Below, one piece after another: positions 9,741 through 23,000 of a stretch of 64,000 nt of DNA (positions are counted from its first letter, which is position 1; each line of letters begins with the position of its first letter). The notes under the pieces were generated by a model. The model did not search any database. It saw only the letters and a list, made by a program, of their open reading frames with translations, and was not told the DNA's origin. The DNA comes from Mesodorylaimus sp. YZB2_4 (lineage: Eukaryota; Nematoda; Enoplea; Dorylaimida; Dorylaimidae): contig JASANH010001441.1 of assembly GCA_030248295.1 (NCBI GenBank), positions 1 to 64,000 of the forward strand, given 5' to 3'. The translations under genes and the position numbers were made by a program.

Positions 9741-10147
9741 CAATCACACCTGCCGCAGTAAGCAGGTAGGTGATCTGAAATGGAGATAGGAAGGTAGTTT
9801 GTAGGTCACTCTCGTGCTTGCCCACAAGAGAGTGAGATGCTTATTGACATTTTTCCAGGAAGCTAGAGGGCAGATGGTTTTCGTGGGAGTAAGGTTAGAG
9901 ATTTTTATTTCATCCCACCCAGTCATAAAAACTATATCAGGCCACAGTTTGCTTAACTATTCTGCCTAATTATGGCGAAATCACGCGTTCCAGATGGTTT
10001 CAACGTGCAGCTGTCATTATTCTGTGCCTTCACAAGTTCGCTGTGGGTGGCCTACAGGCACGGACTACTTTCGAGTCAGTCCACAAATGAAAATGCCAGT
10101 CGAGATCGCATGCTGACCAGACTATTTTATAAGACAAAAAGATATAC

Positions 10148-12335
10148 CAGGTCCAGCTTGCTGTACCGATACAACGTCTTCACCTCCTTCACATTATGCA
10201 GGACCATGATGCAGGCTGCCACGACGATCGATGACAAAATGCACTAAGAATAGTGATCAGAGATAGTTGTTTGAGAAGGTCGACTAGCACAAGGTACTCA
10301 CGGATGGCAGTGCCTCCATGAAAGGGGCGATGACCAAGATTACAATGACCCCCACGACTACAGCGATAAATGCGCACAGCTGAAATTTTCGCATTTGTAT
10401 CATTGCCCAAGTCCCGGGGTCACTTTTACGATCACTTAGACGCGACAACTTTAGGGCGGCCAACCTACTGCAAGATGTAGGATAGGACGCCTGGCATCAG
10501 ATCCAGGAGACATCCAAACTGGTCGTGAAAGTGCCCCCTGGTCTCTCGCCCTACCTGAGTCTTGCCACCTGACCGTTCACACACTAAGCTCCTGGCCATA
10601 GACTGGCCCGCGTTGATGCATTGGAAGAAAGAGCCGAACATGTTCATGGCTCCATAGGCATAAAATTCCTAAAGGGTCACAGGAAAACTAGTCAGACTAG
10701 CCGGGTTGGAACAAACCTGCATACTTGAGTGGGATCGACCTTGTACCCATTCCTTTTGGCGAACAGTTTGGCTAAGGAAATCGAGAGTGAGTACGTCACG
10801 ATGGTTGGAGCGATGCTGTCTGCCCACAGCACTGGAATCAGGTCAAAGCGTGGAAGCACTGGCGTTGGAAGACTACAACGAGTTGATGTGAGTAGAGTGG
10901 GTTAGAGAGCGGATGGTTCTTTACCCTGCGGGTATAGGTTCGACGATTTTCACGCCATATTTCGAATTGAAGCTGCCATAGTAGGACGCGAGGGTTCCGC
11001 ATAGGACCTGAATATAACCACCTAGCAGTCTGGTAGAGGAGCCGCATGTACTAACTAACCACGGTTACTGTAACCGCTATATGCTAATCAAGAGTGGGTC
11101 TGGATCACCTTGAGAACAATACAGTATATACATAGCTGTGATCATTGCTGGGGGGGGGGGGGAGATGTGAAACCATACTAAATTCTGTCGAGAACTTTGA
11201 ACATTCAAACTGGAACTTACCACCACTAGTTCTCCAGGTAGAGGGAACTTCAGCTTCTTTTGCACTCTTGGATTGATCAAAATTTTGAGAACCAGCAGGA
11301 ATACAAAGCATGGAAGAAAAATCAAAAAAGTGACATAATTTGAGCTTGCAATCATGCGGAATAAGTCGACAAAGTTCTGTGCAAAGAAAACGAGCCGGCG
11401 TCTGAGCATTACGGGTATGGACATACTGCGCTACCATGACTGTCTTGCCCATGCCATTCCTTTTCGGCAAATCGATGCCAAAGATGGAGTTTAATTGGCC
11501 AGCTGCCACCTGCACGGCCACTCCAGCAGTGAAACCACCTACGACTTGATCCGAGAGATAGCGAGTGATCAAGGACAGTCGGAACAGACCCATGAGAATC
11601 TAATCAGAAGGCCATGTAGGCAAGTCTTTGGTGGTTGATCACAGGAACGCACCAGATAGAAACCCACGATAAAAGCCACTGTTGACCCCAGTTCAATAGG
11701 GGTCAGGTTAGGAAGAAGGCTCCCGTCCGGTGTGGTCGCGGTGCTGTTGCGATCCTTCCAGCAGTCCTCGCACGGGATGTACTTGTACCTGATGGCACTG
11801 GTCAACAAGGACAGAGTGGTGATAGGTCCTGCAATGAAGTAGTCATTCATGCTTTCGGTGCTGGCGTATGCTGCTCACACCCGTTTTTCTGCCGCTCGGC
11901 TCCCTTGCTATCTAATGTTATCTAACCAACAACGCAAATGCATACCGAATATGGCGTGTCTGGATGTGCCCAATACGATGTAGACCAATGATGGAATGGT
12001 GTTGGTGTACAGGCCGTACACTGGAGGCATACCAGCCAGCTTAGAATAAGCCAAACCTGAAAGAAACCTGGCCATGCAAAGCGGTCCAGAGAAGCCCATT
12101 ACATACCTTCTGGCACAGCCATAAACCCCACCGTCAGTCCCGCGAGGATATCAGCCACGAAGTCGGTTCTCCACGAATAGTTGAGTAGCCAGTGGAGTGG
12201 GGGAAGGAAGGACGCCAGGAGAGCAAGGAAAGACGGGCCTGGACAATATGCATTCTTCACGACAGCTGCGGTCGCCCGAAGATATTTGTTGAACGACGTG
12301 TCGTCATGTACAGGACCGGAAACATGCACAGATGC
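10148..12335 (-). CDS. SLC26/SulP family anion transporter, 3'-incomplete
   Basis: This is a membrane transporter for sulfate or other anions. Predicted exons in coding order are 12107-12335, 11946-12056, 11653-11870, ~11440-11599, 11221-~11365, 10925-11007, 10725-10872, ~10530-10656, 10302-10379 and 10148-10243, with consistent phase at most joins. SulP hallmarks are visible: a VPEGLAYSKLAGMPPVYGLY segment at the first join, RYLSDQVVGGFTAG, a LPGELVV-VLCGTLASYYGS-IPAGLP series, FFQC...ARSLV..ERSGGKTQ, and a final exon ending in YRYSKLDL. No ATG is seen in the first exon (an acceptor precedes it), so the N-terminus is missing from the model. After SKLDL the expected last membrane segments and the cytosolic STAS domain are absent. 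The next in-frame sequence stops within about 15 codons. The gene may be truncated, or its last exons may lie beyond the downstream Gypsy element. Confidence 0.85.
11150..11162. repeat. Homopolymeric G13 tract
   Basis: Thirteen consecutive G lie on the plus strand inside an SLC26 intron. Confidence 0.95.
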
Positions 12336-12339
12336 CTAA

Positions 12340-14585
12340 CATGAGAATCGGCAAGTCGCTCTAACCTGCTACTAGTGTGAAATGTGAGGATGCACGCTGG
12401 TTTCCGTATTGCAATGCCTTCAAGCGCGAGTGCATGTAGAAACCAGAGAAAAGGACCCTATCAGAGATCAGGTGGGTTCTTGGACGTCAATGCAGAACGA
12501 CTGCGCTAGTGAGTCCAGAACTGGCTTTTCAAACGCGATACACGCGACCGAAGTCGCCTCTAGTAAACCTCTCATCGTTTACCGTGGCTGGCCATGTGCC
12601 AGCATTCCAACAGTCTCTGCAAAATGCAGGCCCCACTTTTCTTACGTACTTCCATAAAAGTAGATGGGTCTCGACAATTCCACTCTGCCACACTTGTTTT
12701 TCTCGAATCCGCATCCACTTGGATCAGGTTGCCTCACGCATTCGTTTCCTTTCTCCTTTAGCTCTCCATCGCAGCCAACACTATCCTCAGCCATCTTTGC
12801 ACCACCTATGCCACTCCTGTGTTCCGCGCAGCTGATTTCCTCCCCCCCCCCCTTTCCGCACATTGCACTTATTTGGTCCTTATCAAACATGCCCGCTCAT
12901 GTTCATGACAGATAAGCCAAACTTGGCATAACTGCTCCAACAAGGCGTTCGCACTTGTCCTACCTACGGCTTCCTGTTTTAGAAGAGAACATGCTCGCCG
13001 TCTGCCAGACGGAACAGGCAGACGAAACTGCCACACACTGCGTATACGACGGGAGAATGATCGTCTCACGCCCTAATCAAACTTTATCACCAATTTGCAG
13101 CAAACAGTCAGAGCTCATGGATGAAAAAATGGAAAACATAGTCAAAAGAGCAGTGATACTGTAGTGTAATCGGCACCCAAGGCGACGGGGGACGTGGGAC
13201 AAATCTCGATGGAGGAAGGGAAGTGTTTTGTTTTGATTATTCCTGCCGCTGAAACATCAACCAGATGGATCCCAGCCATGGGAGTGTGACGATCTCCCGA
13301 CCGCCCGGGTCCGCTGGTTACAATTGGGTCTCAAAGGGGAGCTCACAGTCAGTCACGTCGAATAATCGATATAACTACTTGCAGTCCTGTAAATACTCAT
13401 TTTAGTTTTCTTCAGACAGGATGTTCAGTTTAATAACTTCCCCTCAAATAGTTTCCCGGGTTGGGGCCGACACCCTGTCATGCTGTGATGTCATGATGTC
13501 ATGTCATGATGAGATGGAATCCAAGGAACGATGCTCATTTAGTGAATTCTACATGGAGTATTGTGCTGCAAGGGAGTCAGTGATTTTGCGAATAGAAACA
13601 CCATTTTCTAGGGAGAACATGAATGCCAAAATGTGCTGGAAGCTTTATTCCCCCAAATAATGAGCGGTCACGAAATTTTGAGACGACGTAGGTTAAGACA
13701 GACATCCTGTAGCTCATGGACTTGAAATTTTCCAACGCGACCAAGTGCTATCACACTTTACTTCAACCATTGCAACGTCACCAGCTTTTTGTTGGACAGT
13801 ATTGAGATGGCTGGTACAACCACTCATCACGCGATGTATCATACCATGTCAGCATTCCCAGCGTACCTTAATCCATTTCCAAAGTTCTTTGTGCTTGCTT
13901 GTGAGCTTGCCAGTTATCGGCATTGACTAAAATTGATCAACATTTTTTACAGTAGTTGGAAACATTTCAGCTACAAAAAGCGTCTATAAAAATTTTCTCC
14001 CATTGGCCTGACGACGTTATGTGACTGGTGGCCATTATAGAATGTGATGATGCAAAATCAGGTCGGAAGACAAAATCATGGTCTGAATCGTGAGTAATAT
14101 TTTTCAGCGACCTTTAGCTGATACTGCACATTCGTCCATTTGTCCTGGGCTGACACTTACTCTTCATCAACCCTATTCACACGTTCATTTGGCTCATCCA
14201 CGTTTTCCCACACTGCTCTGATACCTGATCGTGAGTGGAGTCCTCTGTAAATGGGATGCTGGTTAGAATGCCATCCTTCACGGCATTCTGTGCAATTCAA
14301 AATCGAATGCGCCGAAAACTAGGGCGCTGTATGATGCTTGACTGGATAAATTATGACATGGCATGGCAGCTAGTCGTCTTCCGGTTTTTATTAAAAACTG
14401 TACGTACGTAATAGCTTTCTCCCATTCCCAATGGCTTTCGAACAACTGTATTTTTTAAGACAAATCAGAAAAAACGAAAGCTTGCTTCTTGATATTAGCA
14501 GTCTTGTAGACCCAAACCACAAAAAAGTTTTGTGGGTTGGGCCCCGTGCCGCCCAAGTTCCGCAACTGGACTTCCTACCCGTTTT
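12340..14585. other. Gene-poor intergenic stretch
   Basis: I find no gene with recognisable protein similarity here. It contains a C11 tract at 12842-12852 and a short imperfect TGATGTCA repeat near 13485-13510. The open frames present are short and have no coding signature. Confidence 0.5.
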
Positions 14586-14589
14586 GCCT

Positions 14590-15095
14590 TGGCCGGCAGT
14601 CATAATATGATAAGCGAGGCCGTGAGGTTGCCAGCTCTCACAGCAGCGTCCTCTGCCTGTCTCCACTAGGACCACCTCCACACGAGGGCACCCTGGACTG
14701 GATCGACTTTCGCAAGGCCCCTATATACTTTGTCTGGGGCTGGGGCTGGGGCGCACCAGACGTCACTGTATGCTTGTCTCAGTCTGGGGTGGCCGCAGCC
14801 ACAACCGAGCCCAGCATTAGACCCCAGACGAAGTATGTAAAAGCCTTCAGACAATGGCGGGCGGGCTGTGAACCCTGTCGGTGTTGGACAGCCGAGACTG
14901 TCTCCTCGTTTGGCGTCCGTCTCTCCACTCGGAGCACCTCGGCGGTACCGGGTGAGTCACCCACGGCCTGGTGTGCAAGGTCAGCGAGGGTTTATTGTTC
15001 GCAAACCGACCTCCGTCACCGGGGATCGAACCCGGGATGAGTCCAGCCACTCGCTCCCAAGCAATACGGAGAGACGAATGCCGAACCGCTGCAGG
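14590..15095 (-). repeat. tRNA-derived SINE family 1, copy A, with nested insertion
   Basis: The minus strand carries a B-box GGGTTCGATCCCC at 15021-15033 and a decayed A-box at about 15086-15096, the head of a tRNA-like promoter. The roughly 290 nt that follow match the copy at 31195-31575 almost base for base, including the GGTACCGCCGAGGTGCTCCGAG core. Copy A is interrupted at about 14725-14836 by a palindromic insertion absent from the other copy. Family-specific mispairings and lack of a clover-leaf tail argue against a functional tRNA gene. Confidence 0.85.
14725..14836. mobile_element. 112-bp palindromic MITE-like insertion inside SINE copy A
   Basis: The ends ATACTTTGTCTGGGG (14725-14739) and CCCCAGACGAAGTAT (14822-14836) are inverted repeats matching at 14 of 15 positions. 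The matching region of SINE copy B lacks the whole segment, so it is an insertion. No coding capacity is seen. Confidence 0.65.
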
Positions 15096-15372
15096 CGCTT
15101 ACTTGGGGAGGTGTAGTTTTGGGTTCGAAGAGCCCCTCCTCAGAAAGTATGCCAAGGTACACGTTTCGCCTTGTGCCGTTTTGCCATTTCGCCATCATAC
15201 CTCAAATCCTGCATAAGCCCCTGCGCTGCACCCACGGCCGCAGTCTGGTAGAAGATGCCGTGCTCTTTCAAACGCGCGTGTTCAGAAAATGGAGGCTGTC
15301 GCATTGGCCCTAATCACTAATTGTCATTTTCTCGCTTTAATTCGATTGAAATAACTGCCCTAACCCGGCCCG

Positions 15373-15505
15373 CGGCCTGGAGGGTTAGGGGTCTGCCTCT
15401 CACGCCTGGTGTGACAGTTACGCGAGTGTTCGACTCGCGGTCAGGTAAACCATTTCTTGAATAATGCGCCCCTTCTTCATCCTCGAGTGCACTTTGCGAA
15501 GTGGT
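15373..15505 (+). repeat. tRNA-like SINE family 2, copy A
   Basis: An A-box-like CGGCCTGGAGGG (15373-15384) is followed by a B-box-like GTGTTCGACTCGC (15426-15438), then a body with GGTAAACCATTTCTTG and CCTCGAGTGC. The body is shared with sequences near 37590-37670 and 49560-49665 (opposite strand), plus a fragment near 37984-38030. Confidence 0.65.
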
Positions 15506-17040
15506 GAATCATGACCATGATGGATTCAAACACGACCTTCAAGGGCCCGCACTCATCGTGAAAACATGAAGATGAACATTGTGAGGGCTTGGGCCAAAAA
15601 AGAGAACAAATCCACAAGTGCTTTACTGCAACCTTGCAGCAGGCACATCCAACAAGCACTGACGCCACAGGAAATGGGCGCGGCACAGCCAAGGGGGGAC
15701 AAAAAGGGACGGAGTGCATAGTCTGCCCAACCATTGGGGTGACCTGATTAAAATGGATCCCTGCGCGAGGTGTGTAAAATATGGTTTGGGATATAGCACC
15801 CTCATATCACTAATACAGCGGCTACAGTATACCTAGGTCACTGACGACCATACTTGTCCCCTTGCAATCCCTGGGTTGGGCACCTTCGAAATCCTTTGTC
15901 ACTCCCTCATTTTGTATTTCCAGCGGGTGAAATATGAGTTCTTGTTCAAACTGTTGTCAGTCCTGGTGACCCGTTTCGAATCCCAAATCGCTCGGATAAC
16001 CAGTGAGGAATGCAGTATGCTGTAACATTTCATGGGCCAGGTTTAGCTGGCATTTCCAAATAAAATGGTGGGCTCGCTGCACACTGAACCAAAAATTGGT
16101 GCACAAAAGTTCAGGAAACCTGGAACGTTCACTTTCGCATGGCTGGCAAAAGCAGAAGTTGGACTGTATGAAACAATGGCTAGTGTTGCTCTAATGCCAC
16201 CTTTATGCGCATTTTGGATTGGAAATCTGCATCCGGGAAAAGAACAGCCATTTGACAAAGAACAGTATTCCATTATCGCCACCCTCACCATTACTTTTTG
16301 CATAAAGTGACCAGGCATTCAAAATGCATGCCAGAAAATCACCAACAGACTTTTGGAAAAAACATTTGTGATAGCAGTGCGTAACTTACTTATTCTAAAA
16401 ATACAGTACCTCCCTCCGATAACGGAAATTGAAATTGGCGCCATTTGCCTGAATTCAACCGCTTATGACAAGTTGTCCCGACGAGGCGGCGCCGGGTGGC
16501 CGCCAGTGCCCATTCCGGCAGGGGCATCGCGTCGTTGGCTGTGGGCATTCTTTTCATTGGCATTGAGCCTAGGCGCCGCGGCCGGCTGCTTGAACGGTGG
16601 GGTTGGCGCTGGGCTTATAGGCATCCGCTGTCTGTAAAGAAGCGCGCGTCTGTGGTCGCCTTTTGAGCATTTCTCTAAACACTGTGTACGTTTTCTTTTC
16701 ACAGGAGTAATGAGCGAAGGCCATCCGCCGTTTGTATTCAGCTACCCACATTCTGGCCGCCTCACGACAACGACGGTTGATTCTTACTTTACGACCGACT
16801 TTTCTTATCTACGCTTTTCGATTTGGTTTTTACAACGCGCGCCTAAGTGACTTTTTTCGTCCAGCCGATATTGCAAATGTATTGACGCCCTATAATTGTC
16901 CGTTGTTTCCATTGGCCAGATATTATGCCCACTTGATTCCGATTATTTTAACTTGAATTTCTTTTGCAATTGGGTGCTAACAGTCGGTCGTCAGAAAGCT
17001 GTTTCCGAACGCGGATTACTGTTTCTCTTTTTGAAATTCT
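15506..17040. other. Intergenic / upstream region of the TCF gene
   Basis: I see no recognisable gene. A B-box-like GTTTCGAATCCC near 15970 lacks a convincing A-box. The sequence directly before 17041 is pyrimidine-rich and may contain 5' exons or the promoter of the TCF gene, which I could not resolve. Confidence 0.4.
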
Positions 17041-20000
17041 GTGCAGAGGCAGTGGTGGAGGACGATCTATACAGTGCGTACATACTTCGTCTCTCTTACT
17101 GTTTCTCAATCCGTATTTTGGTTGATTTCAACGGCGGCTGCATTGTCGTCATTTGATCCGGTCAAAATTCTACCGCCGGCTTACCCGTTTCTTCCGCCCC
17201 CTTTGCCTCCCTCTCACTATCATCAACCACTTCATCAACCATTTCCCTTTATTGGGCCTTATCAGCAAAATCAGCAGCAGACCAATAGCCGACGATCGTC
17301 TACATTTTATCCCTTGTCGCCGGAGGGCTTCGGCAGCGGCCCGAACCGCACTGAGAAAGCGGTCGGGGAGGGGGAAGCTGCGATCGATCTAGCTAAAAGC
17401 AAGCGATCGGACAGTGATCAGCTCAAATCTTCGACGTTGTCCACCTCTGATCTGATCGGTATCACGGGCACGGGCGCATCTAGTGCGTCGAAAAACGTCG
17501 TTATGGCTTTGGGAGACGATACTGCAGAAGATGAAAAGGAGGAGAAGCCAAAAGTTTACAAAAGCGCCATCGATTCGGAAGATGTCGCTTCGAACAGTCG
17601 AAGTTCACATCGGCCAGTTGCAGCTGGTGTCGGCGAACAAGACGATGTGAAACAGGAAAAGAATGATGTTTGTTTGGAAGCCAATGTACAGCCTTGCCCA
17701 TCAACGTCCGGGTCTACTACTGGCGCGGGATCATCGTCCGGCGATGGAATCACAAAGCATCCTTCAAAAGACTCTTCGAACTCGGCTGGTGCTTGTGCTT
17801 CGTCGACATCAGCAGTCAATGGTGCTTCTCCGAAAAGCGGAAATAGCAAATCGTCCAGCGCGACAGCCGTGACAGCTTCTAGCACTGGTGCGGGTAAGAT
17901 ACTAACTTTTGTTTCAGGTCCAGAAATCTTTGGTTTGCTATGCTCATCGGTGTGTGTAGGTTCTCCTCGTGCCCTAAACAGAGTAGTCGCTTCGTGGTTC
18001 TCAGAGATCATCGGCTTGAGCACCAAAAAACACCCTGTCTTCTTTTAGATGCGGCACGATCAACAGCATTCACAAGGACTCACTCGAATCGGTTGAACGG
18101 GTTGGATGCATTTATGAACGGTCTTTCAACAAATCCCAATTACTACGTCGGTATGCCACCAGCAGGGCTCGCTTATTTGGCTCCTGGACCAAGTTCCGGA
18201 GGTTCCTCAACATCAGCGCATGGCGTTATTCATCCAATGGCGTCTTATGCTCACAATTTGCCAGTTCTATATCAAGCGGCGGCTGCAACTGCCCATTTGA
18301 TGGTAAGTACCTGCTTGGTCGTATCTTGGTGTGGGCATTGCGGTCTCGGGGGGCAGCGCTGACGATTGGCGAGCAAGAAATGGGTCTTAGGTGGGGACGA
18401 GTGTGTGACAAGAGAGTCGTCGGCGGCGTGTTTCTATTTAGTGATTGTCTTGTTTTCTCCGCTTAATGATCATCATCATTTTGCGTGCGGCGTTTTAGTT
18501 CTTCTGGGTGTCTGGCATAATTTATGTCGACGATTCGAGCACGTTGTTTTCGTCATCAAAAGGCGCCGCTACTGATCTGACGAATGAGGTGTACAATGCT
18601 GTATAAAGCGTCCGACTGGCGTGAACTTTGACAAAGCAAGCGAAGAGGAAAATTTGTTTTTACGCCATTCTTACCGACTGGTGGCAAAAGTATATTTTAT
18701 TCTCGCTAACACTTTTTTCGGTTTGCCCGTTGTCGTCGTCGAGGTAGCGAATGTTCATTTATAAATTGTCTTTTTAAAAGCGCCGAAACGAAGAGACAAG
18801 CCCCAGTGTACAGGCTGGCGGCAACGTTTTGTGCAAGGGAAGAGAAGTTTTTACCGTTTCTGAGGCCGACTGGCGAACCAGTTTATCATCAAGGCGTCAT
18901 TTCGTTTGTGCTCACTATACCGCCTCATTAATCACCTATTTTGATTTAAAACTTTGGTTTTTTGGTGCAGTGCTGAGTTGTGAAAAAATACTGCACCTAA
19001 CTTAACGACAAATAATAGTGTCAGTGAGCGTGATAGCCAAATTGGAGATTGTTTCGTTTAGGCGCCTTACTGTAGGAATGGAATGGTTTTTGTTCTTTGC
19101 GGCGAAAGCGGTTTGTTTTCGCATCTGTCGTTTGAATTGAATTTATTTGAAAAGAGCACGGCCTCGGACTGATTTACGGACGCTTGTGACGTAGCCGACT
19201 ATCGTGCACGGAGGCGGTAAGCTGGTGAAATGGGATGGTCTTTTTGTGTAAAATCTTATGAAAAGATGCTTTTGTGTTGGTCGCAAACAGCGGCTGATCT
19301 AGCAATATATTTGGCTTCGGCCAGGCTTCTCCTGGCTCGCCTACCTTTAGATAAGCTTCTCTCTTGCTCTTCTTTCCGTAGGATCAGCCCGAAGCGGCCA
19401 GATAACGCATTGCCCGAGCAATCCATCTTTGCTTACGGGGGGACAGGCTATCCTAAGTTTGCCTTGCTCCGGCTGGTGTCCGAGTTGATAGGTGCAATGC
19501 GAGTGCTTGAAAAGCTTTCGGTTTATGGGCATAAAAGTTCCGAGTTATAGTGGGGCCATAAAAACCTCTGTGCTCGGTCTGATTTGGCTGTATTTTCGTT
19601 TCGGGCATAAACGGAGAGTAGTGTCCAGAATAGTCGCATTGGTTTAGCATGCACACGATTCTTGAATACGTTCTCTAGGAATAAGTGTTGCATCGGAAAA
19701 CTACCATCAAATGCATAATAAATATCTTTTTTGGGATTCCACCGACTTTGAGCATGATTTTATGGACGAAACCGGATTCAGAGTGTTGTGCTGAATGTAG
19801 GAACAGGTTTACGAGGTTGCGGGACGGACACGATAAGGTTGACGTATCACGTACTGTAGGTGTCATTTAACCTTGTTTGGACATGATTTCGGCGCCTGCA
19901 GCGCTGCTCGATATCTAAGGCAGAGATGTTATTGGAGCTCGTCTGGCCGAGCGTGGTCTTATCTTTGCTAATGTCAGTCGGATTTTGACGAGTGGTCGTC

Positions 20001-23000
20001 GAGTAGCTACTCAAAGTGGCTTTTGATAAGGGTGTGTCTGGCTCGGGTATTGTTTATCGATATTGGTTAGTTGCTTGCATCCGCTGCGTCTGGTGACCCG
20101 TGGCGCGTCTTGGTAACGTCGGTCAGCTTCCTGGACAGGTGCTCGGGCAGAAAGGGGGTCGAACCACACCTCGTCCGGTCAGCAGTCTTGGCTATGGATG
20201 TTGAATAAATTCATGGGCGTGTGTTGTCTGAAATCAAGAATAGGCGTCTGGCACTGATGTGTTGTAGGGCATCTTTTTATGCGGCGCAAGGCACAAGGGG
20301 CTCGCAACAGATACGGTATAAGTGAAAGGAGGAGGGATTGTATCAGTTGTGTCTTTTTTACAGTTTATGGTGTTTTTTATGGTACTGTAGGTTTCGAGGA
20401 AGGCAATAATGTATGGAGAGTGACATTCGGTTTGGCGGGTAGGCAAAAGAGATGACAGATTAGTTTGTTAAATTTCTAGCGTCTCAATTGGAGCGCACAG
20501 GCTTTTTTCGCTTGTGCATATTTTTTGTTTTTTCTCACTGCCGTATGTCGAATAGATTGGTGACCTAAGGGAGTTTGGAAAAAGGGAGATTGCTTTCGGG
20601 GGTTTTGTGGCAAAAATGTGCAGAACGAGCTGGAAAGGGTATAATGAGGGGTAGGGCGGAGGGAATCGAGGGCAGGGTTTGTCGAGTTGGTAACAGAATA
20701 CTAGGTGAACGAAACGACAGCTTGGCCCAACGAGGCGATTACTGACCGTCCCGTTGGCCAAGGTCGAACAAAAAACAAGCGCCAGTCTGTGTGTCGTATC
20801 GCATTAAATCAAAAATATGCGCATATTCGTCGTGGGAGGGGGGGGAGCAAAAAAGCGAGATAAACTACATTGGCTCCGGTCAGTCGGGCGGCTGGCGACA
20901 ATATGGCAAACGATTGACAATAATTATTGAGTGGAAATATGTTGGCCCCAACGAGTGGTTAGCTCGTTTCACCTGGGGCGGATGTGAGCTAATAGAGTCG
21001 TCTTTCATACTGTACGAGGCTATTGGTTTAATTAGCTGTCCTCACTCCATAATACGACGTTTGCATGGCGGTAAACACTGGCTTCTGGCCGAGATTAATG
21101 GCGTCATTTCTAAGATTTGACGCGGATAGGGAGCAATAGGGAAAAAACGTATGCGCACGCAGCCTCGGCGACAGCGAATTCTCGTTCGAACGGTCGGCCA
21201 TTCATCATGGTATTGGGGGGAGTAGTCTCTTTGTGCCTACTATGCGTCCAAGGTAGACGGGCTATATTTTATTTTTGTGATCACCGCCGCCAGACACGCG
21301 AGACTTGGGCGTAATTTAGCGGAAGGTGGAAGTAGAGAAAGCGTGGACGTGAGTCGAGATGGGACGGTGAATGACGTAGACAGTCCTAATTGGTTGCGAC
21401 AGCCGTGGAGCATGATGGCCTTGTTGCGTGCGCGGCACTACTGTAGGTCCCGGGTGACGGCCGCCGGGGCGTCGATCGCATTCCAGTCTGTTATACTTTT
21501 TGTTGACAGTCGAAAAAAACAACAATGAAAGTATGCGATGAGGGAGGAGGGGGGATTGATCGGACCTCACTGACGATTTGGCATTTGTGTGTGATGGAAA
21601 AAAGATGGCGAGTCCATTCATGTCGAGTGACCAATACATCACGTGCACTTGCTTGCGTGGAACATCTGGTCGGGGTGGGCGATGGATGGGTATCCGCTTG
21701 CACAAGCTGGGGTGTAGATGGATGTATGCACGTGGTGTGCTATTGGAGACTGGTACTGTTGTTACTTGAGCGGCACTAAGCGCGAACCGTTAACTCGACG
21801 ATCGTTGAAACCTGTAGCACATAATGCGTCTAAGATATACAGAGCACGATGTCGAGGAGCCGAGCGCGAAAGTACACATATTCAACTACTTAGACTCGTA
21901 GATGTCGGGCGGCATGGCGCGATAAAAGGTATAGGCGAAGTTGGAGGATAACCCGTTCCTACTACTCACTTTACTACTTGGCGTATCTTCACCGATGGTT
22001 GGCATATGCATGCCGTAGTGGTGGCGAGGGGCGATTTAGTGTGTGCGCCAACGATAGGCCCGGGGCGAGAAAAGGGGGCAAATAGAAAAAAGAAAGCCAA
22101 CCCTGGAAGATAGTTATAAGGATGGGGCCTTGTCTTGGGAACTTTTTGTCGCAATTGCACAAAGGCAAAGAAAGGCGAGCTGGATTTGTTGAAAGAGGCA
22201 TCCACTTGTTTCGCGTCAAGCCGGCTGGCGGGCGGCTGTTTCACAAAAGAAATATGCATAACGGAACGTTGTACAAACAGCGGTTTGCTTCTCCCTTCTT
22301 TTCGGTGATATATTCCACTCGTGCTCATTATTACGCGTCTATACGCCCGGCACTTTTTAAAATACACACAGCTTGGCTTTTGGTGCGTTTTATTTGCGTT
22401 TGGCCAGGTTTTTGAAAGACAGGCCGGAAACCGCCATTCGCCTCGATACAATACGATATACCTGAATTGGGCGGGGGTCGGCTTCTGGCTGGCCGTGGCA
22501 GAAAAACTGGGCCTCCAATGATCTACTGTATTGATGGGAGGATATGTTGCAAAACGGAGGCGAAAGTTGTTTGTCATAAGTGCATGAGGCGGCGCGAACA
22601 TAAACGGCCCGATCGAGGGGCAATTAAAAAGCAACGATTACTTGTCGGGAATGTGCCACTGGGCCGAATAACGATTAGTGCCGTATAAGATGGGTCTGCG
22701 AAAAACACTTTTCATGCATTTAAGTTGCTTTTTTTGTGAATGTTGTCACGTGGCGAGTGGTGTAAGAGTGGAGGATGAGAAATGAGGTCTTTTGGACGAG
22801 CGTATTAATCATTGGTAAGAAGCCAGGCGGTCGGTATGCACAATTCATGTCGGGTGTCGCGTATTTTCTTCTTTCGTCGTTCCCCGATGACTGGATGGTT
22901 CCGTGGGGGCCAGTGGTTGAGGAGCAGTCGCCACGGTTGCAAACGGCGGTGGTGGTATCAATTTCCTGCCTCCTCCCCTCCGGGGGTTATTCCAATTCAT

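Noticed and set aside
15021..15096. tRNA gene suggested by A/B-box-like sequence (also at 31493-31568)
   Set aside because: The boxes are followed by a shared non-tRNA body repeated elsewhere, and the A-box of the first copy is degraded. A SINE explains both better.
21966..22634. 222-codon minus-strand frame in the TCF intron
   Set aside because: There is no domain. The composition follows the G-rich opposite strand, and other frames across the area are similarly open.
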